Shown: positions 36,101 to 44,436 of the stretch, piece after piece
Numbering within the stretch: position 1 is the first letter of the stretch
How the letters are laid out: every line of letters begins with the position of its first letter
Assembly: GCA_031428275.1 (NCBI GenBank)
Contig: JANPPC010000014.1
Coordinates: 1-64,000, forward strand
DNA: 64,000 nt
DNA from: Pseudobdellovibrio sp031428275
GTDB lineage: Bacteria > Bdellovibrionota > Bdellovibrionia > Bdellovibrionales > Bdellovibrionaceae
Direction: 5' to 3'
Translations under genes and position numbers: made by a program
Notes under the pieces: generated by a model
Seen by the model: the letters and a program-made list of their open reading frames with translations, nothing else
Told to the model about the DNA's origin: nothing
Database searches by the model: none

Positions 36101-36345
36101 GATTGACGCTCTTGAAATGACAATTGCGATTCCGGCAGATTCGTATTAACTTTTTGAATTTCTTTAATTTTAGCGCCACGACTGTCTTCTTTTACTTTAC
36201 GCAGCAGCTGACCTACGGTTTGCTTCGTTTTAGTCGTCTTTTTAGTTGTTGTTTTTGTTACGGTTGCAGCCGATGCCCCAGAAGTAAATGCTAAAACTGA
36301 AGCTACAATAACCGATGCAATTTGAAAGTTTATTTTTTTGTTCAT
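33133..36345 (-). CDS. gltD: large periplasmic TPR protein, GltD (AgmU)-like
   Basis: About 1070 residues: signal peptide (IASVIVASVLAFTSGASA), then Sel1/TPR-like helical repeats through nearly the whole length (QALFFLGYNYFEIGDAKKGA, AHFALGEYYFENEKWADAYK, IKFRMGRLYYQTNNFGPSEK and more), matching the large periplasmic TPR scaffold AgmU/GltD in size and place. ATG 36345 follows the previous stop by one base; a GTG at 36354 would overlap it. Rich in K, Y, N and A with no enzyme motif, so a structural scaffold is likely. Confidence 0.78.
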   Translation of the reverse strand: MNKKINFQIASVIVASVLAFTSGASAATVTKTTTKKTTKTKQTVGQLLRKVKEDSRGAKIKEIQKVNTNLPESQLSFQERQSVNLNRVKPPKSSELLKVENSDQAAYEKTLDLQIKELYKLTQKFKDSQNRGELWLRLAELYVEKSALVDSRKQDAYDMKLKEYQDGKNKIKPKLDLAEAREYNRKAIQLYEWFLNDYPKDQKVSQALFFLGYNYFEIGDAKKGALYYDRLTKQFPNSTFVGEAHFALGEYYFENEKWADAYKEYSKIIKDRKHRLNTFALYKGGWCLYRLGRTNEAIKYLDFIVKGAKSEASGQIVAGRKLNTSKLENEALRDLVVFFADTGDVKRAVAYFQAINSKEAKANIEKLAYYFADKGNRDASKDVFRMLIQQDPTSKKAFEFQYQIVQNYFYAKNSPQFKEELYRWITDFDRKSAWYAANSSDEAFVQNSYKLREQTLRNYILQQHQTAQNSRAAFSRQSASEGYRLYFQQFSDSPQVADMHFFFGELLYDIGKYSEASTEYAWVAENATDSKFGPKASQNLLLSIEKALPRDEELQKRIGDSVEPIQMDPRVEKFIKSAAWYTQKFPNSDKDAEIKFRMGRLYYQTNNFGPSEKLFREIVQKHPKTKYAEYSANLLLDIYNLKKDYAGLEKMGTELLANESIAGSKAGSDIRNVLEKANFKKAQDLEVDKKYLDSAKQYQNFAVQNPKSELVTIALFNAGVNFERSGRNVEAIQSYKKVLAATDKSAAPLKPKVEKLLAKLYQDSGFFEESALLFKQIAKENPQDPLMPNYVYNSAVMYEALGKTNEAVRAYGEFVKVNKNQTENAGTMFTVAQLQRKSNSNSAAIRSYKEYVELPQATLDKKIESQYWIAELSRKQGRRQDTEEAEQNILSLHRRLTGERRTAANSYIAPIKFRQAEATFVELKKIKIPGDPAKQKKAVDTKLEVLSRLNQELTEVIKLNSPDEIVSSLLLIGEANEHLAAAIQATPVPASLNEEQKKQYKAGIDNITGPFSQKAEESYKVAVDRAWDLEVYNSAYKTALQKMNARNSKLYYNQGEIGSDSRYINWMGDK

Positions 36346-36346
36346 A

Positions 36347-37972
36347 TTACTCACAGCTTTGCTTTCCTAAGTAATGATAGTTACCGACTTCATCCAACCA
36401 GTATTCGCCTTGAAACGGATAGTATTCGTAACCATTCTTGACGTAGAAAGATCGATCTTGAATTTCGCCTGAATTTTCGTCGCCCATATCTTTTCCGGTT
36501 AAACGCTTTTTCAAGTATTCTTTTTTACCGTTGATCATCTCGTAGCGAATAAAGCTGGCTTGTTCATTTAGATCACGCAATTCAACACGCATATTTAACA
36601 AATGCGCACGTACCTGATCACCAATAACTGACCGAGCACTCTTCACGCGATTATTAATAATGCGGCTTGCGTAGGTGCCAACCGGAGTCGTTTTAAGGTT
36701 CGGATTTTCGTCAATCGCTTTACGCTCTTCATTTAATTTCTTTAGATAAGCGTAGGTACGTCGTACGTCGCCCTCTTCTGCGATGTGCTTAATTGAATTG
36801 TATGGAATATTAAACGAGCGCTTCGCGTCTGCATCGCGTTTAACTATATAAGCTTTATTAACTTCTTGAAAATATTCTTCTGACGAGTGCTTTTGATTCA
36901 AGTACTGATCAATTTTTGTATACATGGGTCCGTACTGAGTTTCAAATAAACCGACAGTCTTTTCCATCTCGTCATACTTGCAAATGTATAAATAAACGAT
37001 CGATCTTAATAATAGAGTCTCTGGTATGTAAGCATCTTCATAAAATGTTGAATGCAGAGTTTGAAAATTACTTAAGGTTGATCTAAAACGTGCCGCACGA
37101 AGCATCGCCCAAGTTTTCTCGAATAGAGCTTCGTGCCACATTGCACTGTCGCGCGGGATTAACGAGTAGGCTTCAATTGCTTTATCCCAATTTTGTTTTT
37201 GGTAATACATTCGAGCAATCGATAACTGCGCCGCTACTTTATTAACGTCAGTTACTTTTGCCGTTGAACGAATTTCTAAAAGCTTTTGAAAGCTTTGTAA
37301 TGCTAAATCGGCTTGATTGGCTTCGGCTTGCGCTAAACCTTTTCCGTACAAAGCACTATAGTAAAAGCGACTTTGCGAACCCACCTGGCTATATAAACGA
37401 ACTGCCTCTTGGTAAAGACCCGCCTTGTGCTTGATTTCGCCCAAACGAAAGTACAGCATGTCGCGATTTGCTGTTGGAACTTGGTTAACATCGATTCTTT
37501 GAATCGCATAATTAAGTAAAGTCTCGTCGCCTAAGCGATCTGTTACCACTAGCAATTTTTCGATAGCTTGGCGTGTCCATTTCGCTTCGCCGTTTTTGAT
37601 TACGTCTACAAACTGAAAGGCAGCCGCTTGGTTTAAATTCATTTCCATTAAGCAAAGCCCCAAATAATACTTAATTTGTGAACGTTCGCTATTCAAATCG
37701 CCACGCTTCGACAGACTTAAGAAAGCATTTGCAGCTTGCGGATACTGCCCCGACTTCATCAATGCAAGCGCGCTAGCCAGCTGACTACGATTCGTAACAG
37801 ACTTACTAGCCGTATAAACCTTGGGGCCGGGTGCGGTTTTACGAGTTGTCGTGATTACTTTTTTAGTTGAAGTTGTCGTCTTTTCAGCCGCGCGGGCCAA
37901 GGGAGTCCAACCTAAAACTGAAACCAATGCAAAAATGTGAATTAATAATATTTTAATTAGGTTTTTTTTCAT
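36347..37972 (-). CDS. periplasmic TPR protein, GltC-like
   Basis: 541 residues: signal peptide (IFALVSVLGWTPLARAAE), a Thr/Lys-rich linker, then TPR-like repeats (about residues 55-300; QLASALALMKSGQYPQAANA, LYFRLGEIKHKAGLYQEAVR) and a C-terminal non-repeat helical domain ending in a single Cys. In Myxococcus a TPR protein (GltC) is encoded with the barrel proteins GltA and GltB, and the same trio order appears here. ATGA overlap with the barrel-like gene upstream and a one-base gap to gltD downstream. Confidence 0.7.
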   Translation of the reverse strand: MKKNLIKILLIHIFALVSVLGWTPLARAAEKTTTSTKKVITTTRKTAPGPKVYTASKSVTNRSQLASALALMKSGQYPQAANAFLSLSKRGDLNSERSQIKYYLGLCLMEMNLNQAAAFQFVDVIKNGEAKWTRQAIEKLLVVTDRLGDETLLNYAIQRIDVNQVPTANRDMLYFRLGEIKHKAGLYQEAVRLYSQVGSQSRFYYSALYGKGLAQAEANQADLALQSFQKLLEIRSTAKVTDVNKVAAQLSIARMYYQKQNWDKAIEAYSLIPRDSAMWHEALFEKTWAMLRAARFRSTLSNFQTLHSTFYEDAYIPETLLLRSIVYLYICKYDEMEKTVGLFETQYGPMYTKIDQYLNQKHSSEEYFQEVNKAYIVKRDADAKRSFNIPYNSIKHIAEEGDVRRTYAYLKKLNEERKAIDENPNLKTTPVGTYASRIINNRVKSARSVIGDQVRAHLLNMRVELRDLNEQASFIRYEMINGKKEYLKKRLTGKDMGDENSGEIQDRSFYVKNGYEYYPFQGEYWLDEVGNYHYLGKQSCE

Positions 37973-38865
37973 CGAGATTTCGCCTCCGGAAAGAAGAAAC
38001 TAAGACCTGCAGTCAGAATTAAATCATCGTAATCACTTTTCGTACCTTTTGCGCCGCTTTTACCCGGCGTTGAGGTCGCCGAAAAGTGCGTCCAGCTATA
38101 GTCCCATCGGAAGGCCATCCTTTTAGACATCGCAAAAATTTGCCCCATACCAGCGTGAAGTGTCGGAACATTACCTTCTTCTGAATTTGTGCTTGAAGTA
38201 CCGCCACCAAAAGTGAAATACATATCAAACGGAACAATACGATCATTCAAGAATGAAATTTTTCCGTAAATTGGCGCCCAAAAAAGATCAGCACCAATAT
38301 AGCTTTTAGTATTTACGAATTTTTCTGGTTCGAGATCGTTGTTATCACGAATCTCTTTCGCTACTTGACGTTCTGAGTTTGATAGAAACAATCCCGAAAT
38401 TTCGAACCCGAAAGATTCAGTAAAGTGGTAGGTAGCATTTACTTTTGCGCCTAAGTTTAAAAACCAAGGTGAATTAGTCGTCATACCCGGAGCAACGTAC
38501 AATTGAAAACGTTCAGTCTTCGGCAAGTATTTCTTCTGAATAATTGAAACTTCTCTGAAAGGTGCCAATTTATTAAGATCAGTCAGTCTTTCAACTTTTT
38601 CTTCTTTAGCGACTTTCTCGGTCGCAGTTGCGCTTTCAGCTACCTGAGCTTCCATGTCTGTATCAACCGGAACTTCAGGTAAATTCATCGAAGATTCAGT
38701 CGTTGTCATCGTCGTAGTCGTCGTAGTTTCAACAACTTTCGGAGCCTGAGTTTTATATAATCCTTCAATATCGACCACTTCTTGGTCGTCTAAAGATTGC
38801 GCCTGTGCCCATAGCTGGGTACCGATTACTAGAGTCGCTAAAAAAGAAATGAGTACTCGTTTCAT
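37969..38865 (-). CDS. outer-membrane beta-barrel protein, GltA/GltB-like
   Basis: 298 residues: signal peptide (ISFLATLVIGTQLWAQAQ), an acidic/Thr-rich linker (about residues 25-95), then alternating amphipathic strands (FQLYVAPGMTTNSPWFLNLG, ATYHFTESFGFEISGLFLS, YSWTHFSATST) ending ILTAGLSFFF. The layout fits a small outer-membrane barrel. It is adjacent to a second barrel-like gene, as GltA and GltB are in Myxococcus; which is which cannot be decided from sequence alone. Confidence 0.7.
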   Translation of the reverse strand: MKRVLISFLATLVIGTQLWAQAQSLDDQEVVDIEGLYKTQAPKVVETTTTTTMTTTESSMNLPEVPVDTDMEAQVAESATATEKVAKEEKVERLTDLNKLAPFREVSIIQKKYLPKTERFQLYVAPGMTTNSPWFLNLGAKVNATYHFTESFGFEISGLFLSNSERQVAKEIRDNNDLEPEKFVNTKSYIGADLFWAPIYGKISFLNDRIVPFDMYFTFGGGTSSTNSEEGNVPTLHAGMGQIFAMSKRMAFRWDYSWTHFSATSTPGKSGAKGTKSDYDDLILTAGLSFFFPEAKSR

Positions 38866-38878
38866 ATTGCGCGTCCCC

Positions 38879-39616
38879 TTAAAATAAATAGTTCAGACCA
38901 ACTTCTAAATTGGTCGTGTAAGTCAAACGTTCTTCAAAACTGCCGTAGTCAGGGATCGGATCAACCGGAGTGCCCTGGCTACCGTCGCGAAGCACTCCCG
39001 CTTTAAATGGAATTGGTGCCGTGTGAGCGTAAAAACGTAAATCAAGTTTTAGTGAAAGCGATTTTGTGAAATAGAATCTTTCGCCAATACCAACCGCTAA
39101 GGCCGGATACGACTTATGAACGTACTTAACCATTCCGCCTGCGAATGAACCATAAATAGTTGTATTGATTACGCCGTTACTAGTTAAGCTTAGCTTTCCG
39201 TAAAAGGCCTTGTAGTTGTAGTCAGCCATAAACGTATAATCTAATTTAGGTGCGCGGTTAAAATCTAAACCGAATTGATCTTTTAACCCCTGTGCATCTC
39301 TCGATAATCCAGAAGTATTCTTCGCGAAAAATACACCAATTGAGTGAATATGATTGAAGTGATAATTAATATCGGCACCAAACTTCGTCGCGCTTGAAAT
39401 GGGCTCGGTTAAAGCTAATCCACCAAAGACTCCGATATCGACGGCACCCGAGTCTTGTACATTACGGTTTTTTACGCTGACTGGGTTATCGAAAACGGGG
39501 TACACCGTCTCTTGCGTCAACTCATCTTTTGGAACATCAAGATCAGCTGCATGAGCTGCGGTCCCGCTTGCTACAATGGCTGCAGTTAACAAAAATTTTA
39601 AAACTTTTTTCGTCAC
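38879..39616 (-). CDS. outer-membrane beta-barrel protein, GltA/GltB-like
   Basis: About 245 residues with a signal peptide (FLLTAAIVASGTAAHAADLD) and a barrel of short amphipathic strands (VDIGVFGGLALTEPISSATK, DYTFMADYNYKAFYGKLSLT, NLEVGLNYLF at the C-terminus). The GTG at 39616 has TGAGG just upstream; a longer frame from 39637 overlaps kdsC and would spoil the signal peptide, so GTG is preferred. First gene after kdsC and probably the first of the gliding-type cluster. Confidence 0.7.
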   Translation of the reverse strand: MTKKVLKFLLTAAIVASGTAAHAADLDVPKDELTQETVYPVFDNPVSVKNRNVQDSGAVDIGVFGGLALTEPISSATKFGADINYHFNHIHSIGVFFAKNTSGLSRDAQGLKDQFGLDFNRAPKLDYTFMADYNYKAFYGKLSLTSNGVINTTIYGSFAGGMVKYVHKSYPALAVGIGERFYFTKSLSLKLDLRFYAHTAPIPFKAGVLRDGSQGTPVDPIPDYGSFEERLTYTTNLEVGLNYLF

Positions 39617-39623
39617 AAACACC

Positions 39624-40157
39624 TCAGTTTTTGGCATAATGCCCGTACTTTAAAATAAAACTACAAATCTCACGAACGGCCCCATTGCCACCCGGTCGTT
39701 TAGTTACGTAAGAAGCAGCATCGATGACTTCGTCTACCGCTTCTGGAACCGTCGCGCCGAACCCAACTTCTTCAATCAATCGAATATCAAAGATGTCGTC
39801 GCCAACGTAAGCCATCTCGCTAGGAGAAATACCCGAATCTTTTTGTAGCTGTTCGAATGAGGGCCACTTATCAGAAGCACCTTCGTAAAAATAATGTATT
39901 CCAAGCACCTTGGCGCGCGCGCGTATATCTGCGGCGGTTGTCCCAGTGATGATTGCTAATTTGTATCCTGCTTCAATTAAAGCTTTGATTCCGACACCGT
40001 CGCGAATAGAAAAAAACCTTTTCCATTCACCGTCTGCGTCCATCCATAACCGACAATCGGTTAGAACCCCGTCAACGTCTAAAACCAACATTTTAATTGG
40101 GCGTAATTTATTTATATCTATACCCACGATTTCATTGTGGAAAATATAAATCGACAC
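39624..40157 (-). CDS. kdsC: Kdo-8-phosphate phosphatase KdsC
   Basis: HAD-type C0 phosphatase that yields Kdo for the LPS core. Motif I VLDVDGVLTD (about residue 25), motif II threonine in IITGTTA, and the motif IV aspartates in VGDDIFD are visible, followed by the KdsC C-terminal GGNGAVREICSFIL. No cap insertion, as expected. The GTG start gives a somewhat long N-terminus and has no strong ribosome site; the GTG at residue 11 is an alternative. Downstream of kdsD. Confidence 0.93.
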   Translation of the reverse strand: MSIYIFHNEIVGIDINKLRPIKMLVLDVDGVLTDCRLWMDADGEWKRFFSIRDGVGIKALIEAGYKLAIITGTTAADIRARAKVLGIHYFYEGASDKWPSFEQLQKDSGISPSEMAYVGDDIFDIRLIEEVGFGATVPEAVDEVIDAASYVTKRPGGNGAVREICSFILKYGHYAKN

Positions 40158-40263
40158 GGCAAGGAGTGTGCTTCAACTACGAGGACGAAGGTCCGTATGA
40201 ATTGATAAAACATTTCATAAGCAAGACTTTAGTCGGTAGAAAGCAGAATGTAATTAGGTTTAG

Positions 40264-41241
40264 TTAGCGAACTTTCGCAGTTAAAAGGTCTTGGTAGATC
40301 AACATTCCGACTGGCTTCAGCGGATTATTTGAACTTTGGTCTAAAACAATTAGCATTTGAATTCGAAATTGCTCCATCAAAAACAAAGCTTTTTCAGCCA
40401 ACTCACCCGCATCAATCGTGCGCGGAGAATGCGACATTAGATCAATTGCAGTTTTTGAAAATGGATCTTGGTTCTTTTCTAAAAAGCGGCGGATATCACC
40501 ATCCGTAATAACCCCAACAAGTTGCCCTTGGTCATCTAGCACGCCGGTGGCGCCGCGAACACTTTGGTGAGTCATCGCTGTTAAAATTTCTTTCATCGAA
40601 GTTTCTTTTTTAACAAATGGTAAGGCCGCGCCCGCTTGCATAATGTCTTTCACCCGCATGAGTTTAGCACCCAAAGAACCCGCCGGATGAAGTTCAGCAA
40701 AATTTTCTGATTTAAATCCTCGTTTATCTAAAACGGCCATGGCTAAGGCATCGCCTAGAGCCAAGGTTGCGGTGCTAGAGGAAGTAGGCGCTAATTGTAG
40801 CGGGCAAGCTTCGCGCCCAACCGAAACATCCAGTACGACGCTTGCCGCTTTGGCTAAAGTGCTGCCTGGTTTACCGGTGAAAGCGATCAATGAAACGCCA
40901 TTGCGGGTGATAAAATTAATAATCGCATTGATCTCATTAGCTTCGCCGCCGTAAGAAAGCGCGATGACTAAATCTGTTTTCGCGATGACTCCCATATCGC
41001 CGTGACTACTTTCGGCGGGATGCAGATACAACGCTGGAGTACCGGTACTAGCGAACGTACTGGCAAGTTTACGCGCAATCTGACCAGACTTACCCATACC
41101 GGTTAAAATTACTTTACCTTTGCATTCTAAAATGAGTTCAACTGCTTTTTCAAATGAAGCACCTAAACGCGGAATTAACTGCATAATGCTTTCGGCTTCA
41201 ATTCGTAAGGTCTGTTCTGCAATTTTTAAAACTTGATTCAT
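40264..41241 (-). CDS. kdsD: D-arabinose 5-phosphate isomerase KdsD
   Basis: Interconverts ribulose-5-P and arabinose-5-P, the first step to Kdo. The SIS domain (about residues 35-175) shows ILTGMGKSGQIARKLASTF and LHPAESSHGDMGVI; two CBS domains follow (about 205-325) with VRGATGVLDDQGQLVGVITD. 325 residues, normal for KdsD/KpsF. It follows pyrG by six bases. Confidence 0.96.
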   Translation of the reverse strand: MNQVLKIAEQTLRIEAESIMQLIPRLGASFEKAVELILECKGKVILTGMGKSGQIARKLASTFASTGTPALYLHPAESSHGDMGVIAKTDLVIALSYGGEANEINAIINFITRNGVSLIAFTGKPGSTLAKAASVVLDVSVGREACPLQLAPTSSSTATLALGDALAMAVLDKRGFKSENFAELHPAGSLGAKLMRVKDIMQAGAALPFVKKETSMKEILTAMTHQSVRGATGVLDDQGQLVGVITDGDIRRFLEKNQDPFSKTAIDLMSHSPRTIDAGELAEKALFLMEQFRIQMLIVLDQSSNNPLKPVGMLIYQDLLTAKVR

Positions 41242-41247
41242 AGTAAC

Positions 41248-42933
41248 CTATCTTTTTTCCGAAGAAGCTTTAACGAATTCGGCAAATAACGGATGCGGGC
41301 TTAATGGCTTCGATTTAAATTCAGGGTGAAACTGCACCCCGATAAACCAAGGATGTTTAATATTTTCTAAAATTTCAACTAAGTTGCGCTCTTCGTTAAT
41401 GCCGGTAGCGCGTAAACCATTTTTTTCGAAGAGATCTTTGTATTTATTATTGAACTCGAAGCGATGCCGATGGCGTTCAGAAATTATACTTTTTTTGTAA
41501 ACTTTAATCGCTAAGCTTTTAGGAGCCAATTTGCAGCTAAAAGCACCCAAACGCATTGTTCCGCCCTTGTCGACGACTCCGCGTTGCTCAACCATCGAAT
41601 CAATTACGATATTACCGCCGCGCTTATCGCCAATAAATTCACGCGAAGTCGCATCGCGAATCCCGCAAACGTTACGCGCAAATTCAATCGCGGCTAATTG
41701 CATACCAAAACAGATACCAAAAAACGGAACTTTATTTTCACGCGCATACTGAATAGCCGCAATCTTTCCATCGACTCCGCGAGTTCCGAAACCGCCCGGA
41801 ACAAGAATACCTTTTGCCTCGATTAGAAGTTTTTTTGCATTTTTAGAATTTAGCTTTTCAGAATCAATATACATGATATCGAGCTTAACTTGGTTAGCGA
41901 AACCGCCGTGCACTAACGATTCATTCAATGATTTATAAGACTCTTTCAAATCGACATACTTACCAACTATGGCAATCTTAACCGTGGCTCGCGGAGAACT
42001 TTGAATTTTAGAAATTTTTTGCCATCCAGCAATACTGTACTTTGTTTTTTTCAAATCTAGGCATTCAACAAGCAGCTCATCTAAGTGTTCACCGTGCAAA
42101 GCCAGCGGCACATCATAAATGCTGCTTGAGTCTTTCGCCGAAATCACATGGTCTTTCTTGATTGAACAAAATAGACCGATCTTAGCTTTTAAGTTATCAT
42201 CGATGGTTTTTTCACTACGGCAGACTAAGAAGTCAGGTTGTAAACCAATCTCGCGCAATTCTTTAACCGAGTGCTGTGTTGGTTTACTTTTTAATTCGCC
42301 CGCCACAGCAATATAGGGAACGTAAGTCACATGCACCAGTGCTGTATTTGTTGGCCCCAAATCAAGTCGCAGCTGGCGTATAGCTTCGAAAAATGGCTGT
42401 GCCTCGATATCACCGACAGTTCCGCCAATTTCAACGATTGCAATCTCGCTGCCTTGCGCCGCTTCGTAAGCGCGTGATTTAATTTCATCTGTAATATGCG
42501 GAATCACTTGTACAGTTCCGCCAAGATAGTCGCCGCGACGCTCGCGCGAAATCACAGTATCGTATATTTGCCCAGCACTCACTGAATTCGAACGCTGCAT
42601 GGTCGCATTCGTAAAGCGTTCATAGTGGCCTAAATCTAAATCTGTCTCTGCACCATCGTTAGTTACGTAAACTTCACCGTGCTGAAGAGGCGACATCGTG
42701 CCCGGATCAACGTTCAAGTAGGGATCGAATTTCATAATTGTTACTTTGAATCCGCGCGCCTCAAGCAATGAACCCAGGCTTGCAGCCGTTAACCCCTTAC
42801 CGATAGAAGAAACAACCCCACCCGTCACAAAAATAAATTTTTGCTTCGATCGCTTTTGGGTCGATCGCTTAGTCGAATCTTTTTCTGAGGTTTTTAACGT
42901 AGACGCAGATTTTTTAACTTTTGAAATTGCCAT
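41248..42933 (-). CDS. pyrG: CTP synthase
   Basis: Aminates UTP to CTP, needed among others to activate Kdo. N-terminal amidoligase FIFVTGGVVSSIGKGLTAAS, then YLNVDPGTMSPLQHGEV and GGTVGDIE. The C-terminal class I GATase has the nucleophile in FFGICFGMQLAAIE and the His/Glu in VQFHPEFKSKP. 561 residues, with a basic N-terminal extension of about 30 residues before the synthetase domain. Between kdsB and kdsD, joining CTP supply to CMP-Kdo synthesis. Confidence 0.97.
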   Translation of the reverse strand: MAISKVKKSASTLKTSEKDSTKRSTQKRSKQKFIFVTGGVVSSIGKGLTAASLGSLLEARGFKVTIMKFDPYLNVDPGTMSPLQHGEVYVTNDGAETDLDLGHYERFTNATMQRSNSVSAGQIYDTVISRERRGDYLGGTVQVIPHITDEIKSRAYEAAQGSEIAIVEIGGTVGDIEAQPFFEAIRQLRLDLGPTNTALVHVTYVPYIAVAGELKSKPTQHSVKELREIGLQPDFLVCRSEKTIDDNLKAKIGLFCSIKKDHVISAKDSSSIYDVPLALHGEHLDELLVECLDLKKTKYSIAGWQKISKIQSSPRATVKIAIVGKYVDLKESYKSLNESLVHGGFANQVKLDIMYIDSEKLNSKNAKKLLIEAKGILVPGGFGTRGVDGKIAAIQYARENKVPFFGICFGMQLAAIEFARNVCGIRDATSREFIGDKRGGNIVIDSMVEQRGVVDKGGTMRLGAFSCKLAPKSLAIKVYKKSIISERHRHRFEFNNKYKDLFEKNGLRATGINEERNLVEILENIKHPWFIGVQFHPEFKSKPLSPHPLFAEFVKASSEKR

Positions 42934-42951
42934 ATACCGGCACTGTAACAG

Positions 42952-43683
42952 CTACTTTAGCGTGGCTTCAAGCTTTTGCAAATCTTCAGGAGTATCAACA
43001 CCATATGTCGGTTTTTCGACTTTCAAAACTTTGATTTTAGCTCCTAGATGAAGGGCTCTTAACTGTTCTAAACTTTCAGATTTTTCAATCTGACATTGCG
43101 GAGCTGAACAAAACTTCTGCAAGAAGCTTTTCGAGAACGCATATAAGCCTATATGCTTCATGGCTGGCCCATTAGGTGCAAATTGTTCGCGTGAGTATGG
43201 GATCGCAAATCGGCTAAAATAAATCGCCTCGTTGTTGAAGTTAGTGATTACTTTAACGGCATTTTTATTGTCTACGTCTTCGACCGCTAAGGGGTGCGCC
43301 AAAGTTGCCATATCTAAACCTGGTTCGTTTAAAAAAGCCTTAATCAAAGGATCGATGTAATCTTTGTTTATCATGGGTTCATCACCCTGAACATTCACGG
43401 CTACATCAAAATCTAAATCGCGTGTTGCTTCAAACAGTCGATCCGTACCCGTTGGGCAATCTGAGCGAGTCATCAAACAATCAACGTTTAATTTTTTACA
43501 TAGCTCTTGAATAAGCACGTCGTCGGTTGCTACGAAAATTTTTTGAACCAAAGAGCTTGTTCTAGCTCCTTCAACGACCCACTGTAAAATAGGCTTACCT
43601 TTTAATTTGACTAAAGGTTTACCCGGAAACCGCGTTGAACCGAATCGTGCAGGAATAACCGCGATAATTTTCAACGGAATCAC
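42952..43683 (-). CDS. kdsB: CMP-Kdo synthetase KdsB
   Basis: Activates Kdo with CTP for transfer to lipid A. The nucleotide-binding N-terminus VIPARFGSTRFPGKPLVKLK, the VNVQGDEPMI block and HIGLYAFSKSFLQKF are typical. 243 residues. It overlaps engB by four bases and is followed by pyrG after 18. No waaA or kdsA in the window. Confidence 0.96.
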   Translation of the reverse strand: MIPLKIIAVIPARFGSTRFPGKPLVKLKGKPILQWVVEGARTSSLVQKIFVATDDVLIQELCKKLNVDCLMTRSDCPTGTDRLFEATRDLDFDVAVNVQGDEPMINKDYIDPLIKAFLNEPGLDMATLAHPLAVEDVDNKNAVKVITNFNNEAIYFSRFAIPYSREQFAPNGPAMKHIGLYAFSKSFLQKFCSAPQCQIEKSESLEQLRALHLGAKIKVLKVEKPTYGVDTPEDLQKLEATLK

Positions 43684-44252
43684 TTCTTAATCCATGTGCG
43701 GTATACAAACTCTTCAAACTCTGCACAACCCGCACGAGTCTGCGCCGATATCGGGTAAACATCCTCTAACCTAGACTGATTTTTAATTCGCGCGATAGCT
43801 TTAGCAATATCGTTTTTTGAAAACTTATCTGACTTAGTTAAGCCAACTGCGACCGGAAAATCATTCTTCATTGCAAATTGCGCAAGAAGCTCTTCATCTT
43901 CGGACCAGTCACGGGCCATGTCCATTAATAGAACCAATCCCGCAAGTTGCTCGCGCGAAGTTAAATAGTTCTGAATCATTTTTCTCCACGTAGCCGTTTC
44001 TTCGTTACCGCGTGAAGCAAAACCATAGCCGGGCATATCGACAATAATGTAACTATTTCCCATTGCAAAAAAATTAAGTAATCGCGTTTTACCCGGCGAC
44101 TGACTTACCTTTGCGATTTTTTCATTAGCCCACATATTAATAAGTGAAGACTTCCCGGCATTAGAACGGCCCGCGAAAGCGATCTCTTTTAATTTAGTTT
44201 CCGGAAAGTCTCGGGTCTTCACGGCGCTTTTTAGAAAGGTCATTTTTGCCAT
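43680..44252 (-). CDS. engB: ribosome biogenesis GTP-binding protein EngB (YsxC)
   Basis: TRAFAC GTPase for 50S assembly and division. G1 GRSNAGKSSLI (about residue 29), G3 DMPGYGFA and G4 TKSDK are intact; 190 residues is normal. First gene of the minus-strand kds block; the 184-base gap upstream separates it from the divergent sigma54 activator. Confidence 0.96.
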   Translation of the reverse strand: MAKMTFLKSAVKTRDFPETKLKEIAFAGRSNAGKSSLINMWANEKIAKVSQSPGKTRLLNFFAMGNSYIIVDMPGYGFASRGNEETATWRKMIQNYLTSREQLAGLVLLMDMARDWSEDEELLAQFAMKNDFPVAVGLTKSDKFSKNDIAKAIARIKNQSRLEDVYPISAQTRAGCAEFEEFVYRTWIKK

Positions 44253-44436
44253 ACGGTCATGATCCTAGGAAAGATGTTTAAAATTAAGTTAATCTGTTTA
44301 CGAAAATTTCTCAATTCTTAGATTAAGTCTTTTATTTCGGAAATTCTTGGCTCAGATCCAAATAAAGGCTCATCCAGCCCCAAAAAAGCGGCTCTTAACT
44401 TGAAATAAGTGTCTATATCAAGTCCTGGGAGGGAAC

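Noticed and set aside
40170..40195. An 11-base match (GGACCTTCGTC) shared with the region upstream of argS near 63073.
   Set aside because: Opposite orientations relative to the genes and no extended similarity; chance is adequate.
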